Assembly: GCA_905211675.1 (NCBI GenBank)
Contig: CAJMBP010000072.1
Coordinates: 1-6,923 of the forward strand
DNA length: 6,923 nucleotides
Direction: 5' to 3'
DNA from: an uncultured Oscillospiraceae bacterium
GTDB lineage: Bacteria > Bacillota > Clostridia > Oscillospirales > Acutalibacteraceae
Made by a program: the position numbers and the translations under genes. The notes beneath the pieces were generated by a model that did no database searches, was not told where the DNA came from, and saw only the letters and a list, made by a program, of their open reading frames with translations. This document shows positions 1-5,716 of the stretch, piece after piece. Every line of letters begins with the position of its first letter. Position 1 is the stretch's first letter.

Positions 1-1
1 G

Positions 2-349
2 GCGCGTTATTCGGGCGATCACGGCAATGATGAGTCTAACAATCAAAAGCTTTTGCGTGAGCTTGAAGGTGTGCCGACTGAAAAACGCACTTGCCGTTAT
101 ATTGCGGCAATAGCCTGCGTTTTTCCCGACGGCAGACAGTTCACGGTTCGCGGTGAGTGCGAGGGCAAAATCGGCTTTGAACCTAAAGGTACGGGCGGTT
201 TTGGCTATGACCCGTATTTTATAAGCGAACTCGGTGTTATGGCAGAGCTTACACCCGAGCAAAAAGACAGCATAAGCCACCGCGGCAAAGCACTTAGACT
301 TTTTAAAGAAGAACTTAAAAAATATATTACAGATTATGAGGAAAAATAA
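2..349 (+). CDS. rdgB: XTP/dITP diphosphatase (RdgB/HAM1 family), 3' part only
   Basis: The reading frame is open from the window edge, so the gene begins upstream and only the last 115 residues are visible. Full-length members have about 195-205 residues, so roughly the first 85, including the N-terminal nucleotide-binding segment, are missing here. The TTG at 53 is an internal codon, not a start. Visible family landmarks are ARYSGDHGNDESNNQKLL at the very start, the substrate-contacting FGYDP segment (in TGGFGYDPYF) and the C-terminal ISHRGKAL signature. The family hydrolyses non-canonical purine nucleoside triphosphates (XTP, dITP, ITP) to monophosphates plus pyrophosphate in the cytosol, keeping them out of DNA and RNA. 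The stop codon TAA overlaps the ATG of the next gene by one base, so it is the first visible gene of the operon. Function is assigned with high confidence. Confidence 0.95.
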   Translation, partial: ARYSGDHGNDESNNQKLLRELEGVPTEKRTCRYIAAIACVFPDGRQFTVRGECEGKIGFEPKGTGGFGYDPYFISELGVMAELTPEQKDSISHRGKALRLFKEELKKYITDYEEK

Positions 350-642
350 TGTTAAACAGCAGACAAAGAGCACAGCTTCGCGGTATGGCAAATACCTATG
401 AAGCAATTTTTCAGGTTGGTAAAGGCGGTATTAACGACCAACTTATCAAGCAGGTTGACGAGGCTTTGGAGGCACGCGAGCTTATAAAAATGCGCGTTCT
501 TGAAACCTGCCCCGACACATCGCGCGATGCCGCAAATATTATTGCCGAACGCGTGGGCGCCGATGTGGTTCAGGTAATCGGTTATCAGTTTATTTTGTAT
601 CGTGAAAGTAAAAATAACAAAACAATTAAATTGGTGAAATAA
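349..642 (+). CDS. yhbY: Ribosome assembly RNA-binding protein YhbY/YqeI (CRM domain)
   Basis: This 97-residue protein is a single CRM (chloroplast RNA splicing and ribosome maturation) domain, matching the normal length of bacterial YhbY/YqeI. Visible hallmarks are the N-terminal LNSRQRAQLRGMAN helix, the GKGG loop at residues 24-27 that corresponds to the GxxG RNA-binding loop, and the closing strand VVQVIGYQFILYR. The family associates with pre-50S ribosomal particles and is thought to help large-subunit assembly; this is family knowledge and is not shown by the sequence. The ATG shares its A with the rdgB stop codon, and the TAA is followed immediately by the nadD ATG with no gap, so translation is probably coupled on both sides. 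An opposite-strand frame that covers the gene has no family features and is a shadow. Confidence 0.93.
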   Translation: MLNSRQRAQLRGMANTYEAIFQVGKGGINDQLIKQVDEALEARELIKMRVLETCPDTSRDAANIIAERVGADVVQVIGYQFILYRESKNNKTIKLVK

Positions 643-1224
643 ATGGCAAATATTGCGATTTTCGGCGGTACATTTAATCCGTTTCATATAGGGCATTATG
701 AAATGTTAAACAGCGTTTGCAGATTTGATTTTGTAAATAAAGTATTTGTAATGCCCGATAAAATACCCCCGCATAAAAAGTGCGATTACATTGTAGATGA
801 TGTTCACCGTATTTCAATGTGCGGGCTTGTGTGCAATGATTTTGAAAAGGCGCAGTTATGTCTTATTGAGTTTGAACGCGAGGGTAAAAGTTATACTTTG
901 GATACCGTTAAGTTGCTTAAAGAAAAATATCCGAATGACAATTTTTTTATTGTAATAGGTGGCGATATGCTTTCTACGCTTGACGAGTGGTACGGTTGGC
1001 AGGAGCTTATTAAACTTTCATCTTTTATCGCTTTTAAACGTGGTGGAGTTACAGACTTTGACGAAGCTTACAATCGCATGACCGCTTGCGGTGCTAATAT
1101 AATTACCGTTGAAGATACAATAACCGATGTGTCATCAACTATGCTGCGTAAAAAAATTGATAAAGATTTACTGCCTGTAAAGGTCTATGAATATATTAAA
1201 GAAAAAGGAATTTATAATGTCTGA
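643..1224 (+). CDS. nadD: Nicotinate-nucleotide adenylyltransferase
   Basis: This 193-residue cytosolic enzyme joins ATP and nicotinate mononucleotide to give deamido-NAD+ plus pyrophosphate, an essential step of NAD synthesis. It is a complete nucleotidyltransferase (HIGH superfamily) of normal length. The N-terminal GGTFNPFHIGH at residues 8-18 is the ATP-binding motif with both histidines. The segment FIVIGGDMLSTLDEWYGW, around residues 102-119, is the typical substrate-binding region. The C-terminal VSSTMLR at residues 163-169 corresponds to the ISSTxIR phosphate-binding motif. The ATG directly abuts the upstream stop, and a weak GGTGA at 633-637 may serve as the ribosome binding site. 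The 3' end overlaps yqeK by 8 nt. Pairing with yqeK and rsfS is the usual Firmicutes arrangement and supports the assignment. Confidence 0.97.
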   Translation: MANIAIFGGTFNPFHIGHYEMLNSVCRFDFVNKVFVMPDKIPPHKKCDYIVDDVHRISMCGLVCNDFEKAQLCLIEFEREGKSYTLDTVKLLKEKYPNDNFFIVIGGDMLSTLDEWYGWQELIKLSSFIAFKRGGVTDFDEAYNRMTACGANIITVEDTITDVSSTMLRKKIDKDLLPVKVYEYIKEKGIYNV

Positions 1225-1792
1225 AAAATATACAGAATATAAAAAAATATTACAGGAAAGGCTTACACCCAAGCGCTATCATCATTCGCTTTGTGTCGCT
1301 GACGAGGCCGTAAGATTAGCAAAAAAATACGGCGGGGACACCCAAAAAGCCTATCTTGCGGGGCTGCTGCACGATATAACAAAAAACGCAAGTGAAGAAG
1401 AACACTTGCATATATTCCGTGAATTTGATATAATGCTAAACGATATTGAAAAAAATGCCGAAAAGCTATGGCATGCAATTTCGGGCGCTGCTTACATTGA
1501 GCATATATTAGGCATTAACGACACCGAGATTATTACAGCCGTGCGTTATCATACAACGGCACGCAAAAATATGACTCAGCTTGAAAAAATACTATATCTT
1601 GCAGATTTCACCTCGGCTGACCGTGATTATGACGATGTCGATATTATGAGACAAAAGCTTGAAATTTCTATGGAAGATGCGCTGCAATACGCGCTCTCAT
1701 ATACAATAAACGATCTGGTGTCCCGCGATAAACCGCTTCATCTTGATACTGTTGAGGCATACAATGAAAACGCTTTGAAAGGAAATAAATAA
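1217..1792 (+). CDS. yqeK: YqeK-type HD-domain symmetrical Ap4A hydrolase
   Basis: The 191-residue protein is an HD-domain metallohydrolase. Probable metal ligands are His23 (in RYHHS), the HD pair His52-Asp53 (in LLHDITK), His86 (in LWHAI), His112 (in RYHTTA) and Asp130 (in YLADFTSADR). All the positions expected for a YqeK-like enzyme are present. Characterised YqeK proteins split Ap4A symmetrically into two ADP, lowering the dinucleotide alarmone; the sequence shows family membership, and the substrate is inferred from that. I chose the ATG at 1217, not the in-frame ATG at 1187, because AAGGAA at 1205-1210 lies 6 nt before it and the extra ten residues would deepen the nadD overlap. The chosen start overlaps nadD by 8 nt, and the stop shares one base with the rsfS ATG. 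Confidence 0.93.
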   Translation: MSEKYTEYKKILQERLTPKRYHHSLCVADEAVRLAKKYGGDTQKAYLAGLLHDITKNASEEEHLHIFREFDIMLNDIEKNAEKLWHAISGAAYIEHILGINDTEIITAVRYHTTARKNMTQLEKILYLADFTSADRDYDDVDIMRQKLEISMEDALQYALSYTINDLVSRDKPLHLDTVEAYNENALKGNK

Positions 1793-2157
1793 TGGATTCG
1801 GAAAGTATTTTAAAAATTGCGGCTAACGCTTTAAACAATAAGAAAGCCTTACAGCTTAAAGCGCTTAAAATAGATAGTCTTACAACGCTTGCTGATTACT
1901 TTGTAATAGCTACGGCTACTTCTTCAACACATGTACGGGCTCTTGCCGATGAGGTTGAAGAACAGCTTAAAGAGCAAGCTGTCGAGCCGCATCATATTGA
2001 AGGTAAATCTACAGGGTGGATAGTGCTTGACTATAAATCGGTTATTGTTCATGTGTTTACGCCTAAAGAGCGTGAATTTTATAATCTTGACAGCATGTGG
2101 AGCGACGCCGAAGAAATCGATTTAACAACTATTCTTGAACAAGAAGTGGGGGATTGA
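1792..2157 (+). CDS. rsfS: Ribosome silencing factor RsfS
   Basis: This 121-residue protein belongs to the RsfS/Iojap (DUF143) family and has the usual length. Diagnostic stretches are LTTLADYFVIATATSSTHVRA in the first half, then GKSTGWIVLDYKSVIVHVF and the ending FYNLDSMWSDAE. Family members bind ribosomal protein uL14 on the 50S subunit and block joining with 30S, damping translation in starvation or stationary phase; that role is established knowledge for the family. The ATG overlaps the yqeK stop by one base, with AGGA at 1780-1783 as ribosome binding site. The purine-rich GGGGGA near the 3' end (2148-2153) doubles as the ribosome binding site for leuS, whose ATG lies 1 nt past this gene's stop. 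A translational brake is thus co-expressed with an aminoacyl-tRNA synthetase. Confidence 0.96.
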   Translation: MDSESILKIAANALNNKKALQLKALKIDSLTTLADYFVIATATSSTHVRALADEVEEQLKEQAVEPHHIEGKSTGWIVLDYKSVIVHVFTPKEREFYNLDSMWSDAEEIDLTTILEQEVGD

Positions 2158-2158
2158 A

Positions 2159-4564
2159 ATGAAATATAATTATACCGAAATTGAAAAAAAGTGGCAAAAG
2201 ATATGGGACGATAATAAAACTTTCGCCGCAAAGGACGACTATACATTACCTAAATTTTACGGTCTTGTAGAGTTTCCGTATCCGTCTGGTCAAGGCTTGC
2301 ATGTAGGACATCCGCGTTCATACACGGCTATTGACATAGTGGCCCGTAAAAAACGTTTACAGGGCTACAATGTTCTTTATCCTATGGGGTGGGACGCATT
2401 CGGCCTTCCTACCGAAAACTTTGCTATAAAGAATCATATTCATCCTGCCGAGGTTACCAAAACAAATGTTGCAAACTTTAAAAGACAGTTAAAGTCTCTC
2501 GGTTTTTCGTTTGATTGGGACCGTGAAATTAACACTACCGACCCTGAATACTATAAATGGACACAATGGATATTTTTACAGCTTTATAAGCACGGACTTG
2601 CTTATAAAAAACAAATGGCGGTTAACTGGTGCACATCGTGTAAGTGCGTTCTTGCTAATGAAGAGGTTGTAAACGGTGTCTGCGAGCGTTGCGGCAGCGA
2701 GGTTGTTCAGCGTGAAAAAAGCCAATGGATGCTTAAAATTACAGACTATGCCGAAAAGCTTTTAGACGGTCTTAACGAAGTTGATTTTATTGAACGCGTA
2801 AAAACGCAACAGCGAAACTGGATAGGCCGTTCTTACGGCACACTTGTTGATTTTGGTACAACAAACGGTGATAAATTCCAAGTGTTTACAACCCGTGCGG
2901 ATACGCTTTTCGGCGCTACATACGCGGTTTTGTCTCCCGAACATCCTTTAATTAAAAAATGGGAAGATAAAATAGAAAATTATGACGAGGTTTTGGCATA
3001 TAAGCAAGAGGCGGCTAAAAAGTCCGATTTTGAACGCACCGAGCTTGCTAAAGAAAAAACAGGCGTAATGTTAAAGGGTATTAAGGCCATTAACCCCGTT
3101 AATAATAAGGAAATTCCTATATTTATATCAGATTATGTGCTTATTTCGTACGGCACAGGCGCTATTATGGCGGTGCCTGCACACGATACACGCGACTGGG
3201 ATTTTGCTAAAAAATTCGGCCTTCCGATAGTCGAAGTTGTTGCAGGCGGCAATGTAGAAAAAGAAGCCTTTACCGATTGCAATACAGGCGTTATGGTAAA
3301 TTCCGAGTTTTTAAACGGTTTGTCTGTTGAAGATGCAAAGGTTAAAATTCAGGAGTGGCTTGCCGAAAGAGGACTTGGAGAGCGCAAAACCAACTACAAG
3401 CTTCGCGACTGGGTATTTTCTCGCCAAAGATATTGGGGCGAGCCTATTCCTATGGTATATTGCGAAAAGTGCGGCTATGTTCCGTTACCTGAGAGCGAAT
3501 TACCGCTTATGTTGCCTGAGGTTGATTCTTATGAGCCTACCGACAACGGTGAGTCACCGCTTGCAAAAATGACCGATTGGGTAAATACTACATGTCCGCA
3601 TTGCGGCGCTCCTGCAAAGCGCGAGACCGATACAATGCCGCAGTGGGCGGGTTCATCTTGGTATTTTCTTCGCTACTGCGACCCGAAAAATCCCGATGCT
3701 TTGGCATCGAAAGAAGCACTTGAATATTGGGGTCCTGTCGATTGGTACAACGGTGGCATGGAACACACGACGCTTCATCTGCTTTACAGCCGTTTTTGGC
3801 ACCTGTTCCTTTATGACATAGGTGTGGTACCCTATAAAGAGCCGTATGCCAAGCGTACAAGCCACGGTATGATTTTGGGCGAAAACGGTGAAAAGATGTC
3901 TAAATCACGCGGAAATGTTGTAAATCCGGATGAGATTATTCGTGACTACGGTGCAGACACAATGCGTGTGTATGAGATGTTTATGGGTGACTTTGAAAAA
4001 GCGGCTCCTTGGAAACAGTCGTCTATAAAGGGAAGTAAGCGTTTTCTTGATAAGGTATTTTCACTTATCGATATTTTGACAGACGGTGACAGTTACAGAC
4101 CCGAAGTTGAGTCTGAAATACACAAAACCATCAAAAAGGTAAGCGAGGATATTGAAGGCCTTAAAATGAATACCGCAATAGCCGCCTTAATGTCGCTACT
4201 TAATGTAATAACAGCCACAGGCAGTATAAACCGTGCAGAGTTTAAAACATTTATTGTTTTGCTTAACCCGTTTGCTCCGCATATTACCGAGGAGTTGTGG
4301 CAGATAGCAGGATTTGACGGTATGTTAAACCAAACACAGTGGCCAAAATACGACGAGTCAAAGTGCGTTGATGCCGCGGTTGAAATAGCAGTTCAGGTAA
4401 ACGGTAAAATAAGGGCAAGAATCAATGTTCCTTCCGATATTGATGCCGCAAGTGCAATTTCACTTGCCAAGCAAAACAGTTCTGTCGCAGGCGAAATTGA
4501 GGGCAAAACGGTCATTAAAGAGCTTTATGTTCCTAAACGTCTTGTAAATATTGTAGTTAAATAA
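2159..4564 (+). CDS. leuS: Leucyl-tRNA synthetase, complete
   Basis: The 801-residue class Ia synthetase charges tRNA-Leu with leucine and is close in length to the Bacillus enzyme (about 804). The HIGH signature is HVGH at residues 48-51 and KMSKS is at 579-583. Between them lie a zinc module with Cys158, Cys161, Cys175 and Cys178, then the CP1 editing domain with the threonine-rich TTRADTLFG (from Thr244) and the conserved VPAHDTRD aspartates at 343 and 346. A second CxxC pair set (Cys435/438 and Cys479/482) could form another zinc knuckle. The anticodon-binding domain and the small C-terminal domain (about 735-801, with VQVNGKIRARI) are present, so editing and catalysis both look intact. 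I start at the ATG at 2159 because GGGGGA at 2148-2153 precedes it by 5 nt; the TTG at 2135 would add eight residues inside rsfS. It is the last gene of the operon; the next hairpin is at 4622-4657. Confidence 0.98.
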   Translation: MKYNYTEIEKKWQKIWDDNKTFAAKDDYTLPKFYGLVEFPYPSGQGLHVGHPRSYTAIDIVARKKRLQGYNVLYPMGWDAFGLPTENFAIKNHIHPAEVTKTNVANFKRQLKSLGFSFDWDREINTTDPEYYKWTQWIFLQLYKHGLAYKKQMAVNWCTSCKCVLANEEVVNGVCERCGSEVVQREKSQWMLKITDYAEKLLDGLNEVDFIERVKTQQRNWIGRSYGTLVDFGTTNGDKFQVFTTRADTLFGATYAVLSPEHPLIKKWEDKIENYDEVLAYKQEAAKKSDFERTELAKEKTGVMLKGIKAINPVNNKEIPIFISDYVLISYGTGAIMAVPAHDTRDWDFAKKFGLPIVEVVAGGNVEKEAFTDCNTGVMVNSEFLNGLSVEDAKVKIQEWLAERGLGERKTNYKLRDWVFSRQRYWGEPIPMVYCEKCGYVPLPESELPLMLPEVDSYEPTDNGESPLAKMTDWVNTTCPHCGAPAKRETDTMPQWAGSSWYFLRYCDPKNPDALASKEALEYWGPVDWYNGGMEHTTLHLLYSRFWHLFLYDIGVVPYKEPYAKRTSHGMILGENGEKMSKSRGNVVNPDEIIRDYGADTMRVYEMFMGDFEKAAPWKQSSIKGSKRFLDKVFSLIDILTDGDSYRPEVESEIHKTIKKVSEDIEGLKMNTAIAALMSLLNVITATGSINRAEFKTFIVLLNPFAPHITEELWQIAGFDGMLNQTQWPKYDESKCVDAAVEIAVQVNGKIRARINVPSDIDAASAISLAKQNSSVAGEIEGKTVIKELYVPKRLVNIVVK

Positions 4565-4573
4565 ATTTAATAA

Positions 4574-4640
4574 TAGACAGTTCGAAACCATCCTGTCTGA
4601 AAACAAAACTATGGGCTAAACAAAAAGGTACACTCATAGT
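4574..4640 (+). promoter_or_regulatory. Candidate riboswitch leader of the queuosine-precursor transporter gene (preQ1-like layout)
   Basis: Seen directly: stem AGACAG (4575-4580) pairs with CTGTCT (4593-4598), optionally extended by a T-G pair, around a 12-nt loop starting TTC. An A-rich tail GAAAACAAAAC (4599-4609) follows. CCAT in the loop (4588-4591) can pair with ATGG (4611-4614), giving an H-type pseudoknot. ACTATGGG (4608-4615) can instead pair over 8 bp, with one G-U, with CTCATAGT (4633-4640), which is the 5' arm and loop of the terminator. These pairings exclude one another, as expected for a transcription attenuator. Stem, loop and A-rich tail resemble preQ1 class I aptamers, and the next gene is a queuosine-precursor transporter. 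However, the loop lacks the UAG that pairs with CUA in the Bacillus class I example, so a diverged class I member, another preQ1 class or a new motif all remain possible. The ligand is inferred. Confidence 0.55.
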
Positions 4641-4657
4641 ATGAGTGTACCTTTTTT
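4622..4657 (+). terminator. Strong intrinsic terminator between leuS and the transporter gene
   Basis: A perfect 16-bp stem (4622-4637 with 4641-4656) has a 3-nt loop and ends in a run of six T (4652-4657). The A-run on the 5' side means the hairpin could work in both directions, although no minus-strand gene points into it here. It sits 57 nt after the leuS stop and 24 nt before the next ATG. It therefore probably ends the housekeeping operon and also acts as the attenuator controlled by the leader structure upstream. Its 5' arm and loop are complementary to 4608-4615, giving an alternative antiterminator fold. Confidence 0.9.
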
Positions 4658-4658
4658 G

Positions 4659-4674
4659 CCCTTTATAAAGGGAG
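4659..4674 (+). promoter_or_regulatory. Ribosome binding site embedded in a 14-nt palindrome
   Basis: CCCTTTATAAAGGG (4659-4672) is a perfect palindrome that can fold as a 5-bp hairpin with a TATA loop. Its right arm supplies the AAGGG of the Shine-Dalgarno sequence AAAGGGAG (4667-4674), 7 nt before the transporter ATG at 4682. The sequence decides the start codon. The hairpin could partly hide the ribosome binding site once the leader has been read through, or the palindrome could be chance in AT-rich DNA. Confidence 0.5.
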
Positions 4675-4681
4675 AATTTTT

Positions 4682-5386
4682 ATGAAAAACGAATTATTAC
4701 TTTTGATTTCAGTGTTAGTTATTTACGGTTCTGTGCTTGTAGCATACAGATTATTCGGAAAAATCGGTATGTATGTTATGACGGTTATTGCCACCATACT
4801 TGCAAATATTGAGGTTTTAATTTTGATAGACGGCTTCGGCATGGAGCAAACCTTGGGTAATGTTATGTTTGCATCAACCTATCTTGTTACCGATATATTA
4901 AGTGAAAACGAGGGCAAAAAAACTGCAACCAAAGCTGTTTGGTTAGGTGTGTTTACATCGGTGTTAATGATGACATTTACTCAATTCTGGCTGCTTTATA
5001 CGCCCTCGACAAACGATTGGGCGCACGAACATATATCGGCAATCTTCAGCACAACACCGCGACTTATTGCCGCAAGCTTTTTAGGCTATGTTGTTTCGCA
5101 AATCTTTGATGTATGGCTTTACGATGTCTGGTGGAAGTTTACCGCTAAAAAAACCGGCGACAGCAAACGCTTTTTGTGGCTTCGAAACAATGGGTCAACG
5201 CTTATTTCTCAGATTGTCAACACGGTTATCTTCACCTCGGTGGCATTTCTCGGTATGTATGAAACAAAAACATTCGTTTCTATTATGATTTCGAGTTATG
5301 TTATTTATATTTTCACAAGTCTGCTTGATACACCTGTTGTTTACATTGCAAGGTGGATGAAAAATAAGGGTTATATAAACGAATAA
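4682..5386 (+). CDS. yhhQ: Queuosine precursor transporter (YhhQ/QPTR, Vut_1 family)
   Basis: This 234-residue integral membrane protein has about six or seven hydrophobic segments, the first at residues 4-22, the next near 31-50, and the last around 199-217. Family features are the polar motif TDILSENEGKKTATKA (residues 70-85, with Asp71, Glu75 and Glu77) and LRNNGSTLISQIVNTVIF (167-184), the RNxxSTxxxQ signature. Family members import queuine, preQ1 or preQ0, used to make queuosine at the wobble position of Tyr, His, Asn and Asp tRNAs; which precursor is used cannot be told from sequence. Asn180 occupies a site where I recall Asp in many members. The start follows a good ribosome binding site at 4667-4674. 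The gene lies behind a terminator-type leader, so expression is likely controlled by premature termination. No other queuosine gene is in view, suggesting a salvage role or a locus elsewhere. Confidence 0.88.
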   Translation: MKNELLLLISVLVIYGSVLVAYRLFGKIGMYVMTVIATILANIEVLILIDGFGMEQTLGNVMFASTYLVTDILSENEGKKTATKAVWLGVFTSVLMMTFTQFWLLYTPSTNDWAHEHISAIFSTTPRLIAASFLGYVVSQIFDVWLYDVWWKFTAKKTGDSKRFLWLRNNGSTLISQIVNTVIFTSVAFLGMYETKTFVSIMISSYVIYIFTSLLDTPVVYIARWMKNKGYINE

Positions 5387-5425
5387 TCGTAAAAATAGAA
5401 GTAAATAATGAGAAGAAAATTTCTC

Positions 5426-5457
5426 TTGACTTTCTTCGATATCAATTTTTCTATTAT
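5426..5457 (+). promoter_or_regulatory. Possible promoter with an internal GATATC dyad
   Basis: TTGACT (5426-5431) resembles a -35 box and TATTAT (5452-5457) a -10 box, but the spacing of 20 nt is long for an ordinary sigma-70-type promoter. Between them lies TTCGATATCAA (5435-5445), a near-palindrome centred on GATATC. Promoters controlled by ArsR- or MerR-type metal regulators can carry dyads between the boxes, and an arsenate reductase remnant follows, so this may be the leftover control region of a lost ars gene or operon. The evidence is weak and positional only. Confidence 0.25.
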
Positions 5458-5487
5458 AAAACAACTTGACTTACACTGGATAAAAAA

Positions 5488-5625
5488 ATGGGCTGTGATG
5501 TCGGGTGTCCTTATATCGGCGGAACTTTTGACGATAACTGGGGACTTAAAGACCCAACAGGACAAAGTGATGAAGTGTTTATTGAGGTTATACGATGAAT
5601 AGAACAGAAGATTTGCGACTTATAA
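5488..5625 (+). pseudogene. C-terminal remnant of an arsenate reductase / low-molecular-weight phosphatase-like gene
   Basis: Frame 5488-5598 encodes 36 residues, with MGCDVGCPYI followed by DNWGLKDPTGQSDEVF. This is the characteristic C-terminal part of the arsenate reductases related to low-molecular-weight tyrosine phosphatases (MGC-x-x-x-CP, then W-G-L-x-DP-x-G). After Arg36 there is a TGA at 5596-5598, but the same frame continues with IEQKICDL and then TAA (5623-5625), which also fits the family's final helix (xxIEKKIxxL). The N-terminal two thirds, including the catalytic CxxNxxRS loop, are absent, and in-frame TGA 5467-5469 lies just upstream. It is therefore a doubly broken relic: truncated at the 5' end and interrupted by a nonsense codon. 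The longer frame 5408-5602, offset by one base, has no recognisable features and is a shadow. Identification rests on motifs I recognise, without a database search. Confidence 0.72.
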
Positions 5626-5649
5626 AAAGCTTAATGTGACAAAACAATA

Positions 5650-5677
5650 TTATTTTTAATAAATTATTTTTAATAAA
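5650..5677. repeat. Tandem duplication of a 14-nt AT-only unit
   Basis: The unit TTATTTTTAATAAA occurs twice with no gap, at 5650-5663 and 5664-5677. Each copy is itself an imperfect dyad (TTATT...AATAA). On the minus strand it lies directly behind the terminator of the tRNA gene. It probably arose by replication slippage in an AT-rich spacer and may add extra U-rich RNA 3' of the hairpin. No other function is visible. Confidence 0.85.
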
Positions 5678-5678
5678 T

Positions 5679-5714
5679 AAAAACGCACGAGGTTAAATAC
5701 CAAGTGCGTTTTTT
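5679..5714 (-). terminator. Terminator of tRNA-Lys, with T-runs on both strands
   Basis: AAAAACGCAC (5679-5688) pairs with GTGCGTTTTT (5704-5713). Inside, GGT/ACC (5691-5693 with 5699-5701) forms a second short stem across a GA/AA internal loop. Read on the minus strand, the hairpin begins 3 nt after the encoded CCA of tRNA-Lys and ends in TTTTT followed by an AT-only stretch, as expected for an intrinsic terminator. The six T at 5709-5714 would also stop plus-strand transcripts before they run antisense through the tRNA. Confidence 0.85.
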
Positions 5715-5716
5715 GC

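Noticed and set aside
352..696. Long minus-strand open frame opposite yhbY
   Set aside because: It lies antisense to a well-identified conserved gene and shows no recognisable motifs; I treat it as a shadow. The same applies to minus-strand frames within yqeK, leuS, the transporter and ZIP genes.
2135..2158. TTG start eight codons upstream for leuS
   Set aside because: The ATG at 2159 has a well-spaced GGGGGA and begins with the normal family N-terminus (MKYNYTEIEKKWQ).
3327..3572. 81-codon plus-strand frame inside leuS
   Set aside because: It lies in another frame within the intact synthetase between the editing domain and KMSKS and has no features of its own.
4542..4571. TTGTAA-N18-TTTAAT as a promoter for the transporter leader
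   Set aside because: Both boxes are weak, and initiation near 4578 would remove part of the leader stem.
5410..5425. GAGAA/TTCTC hairpin after the transporter gene as a terminator
   Set aside because: It has only 5 bp and no T-run follows, so it is not a credible intrinsic terminator.
5596..5598. TGA as a selenocysteine codon in the arsenate reductase-like frame
   Set aside because: The position is in the final helix, not at a catalytic cysteine, and the N-terminal active site is missing; a nonsense mutation is the simple explanation.
5408..5602. 64-codon plus-strand open frame with a methionine start
   Set aside because: It has no Shine-Dalgarno sequence and no recognisable family features, and it overlaps in another frame the segment that reads clearly as an arsenate reductase C-terminus.
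5595..5639. 14-codon frame starting at an ATGA overlap with the relic
   Set aside because: It is too short and without features, and the other frame here continues the arsenate reductase helix.
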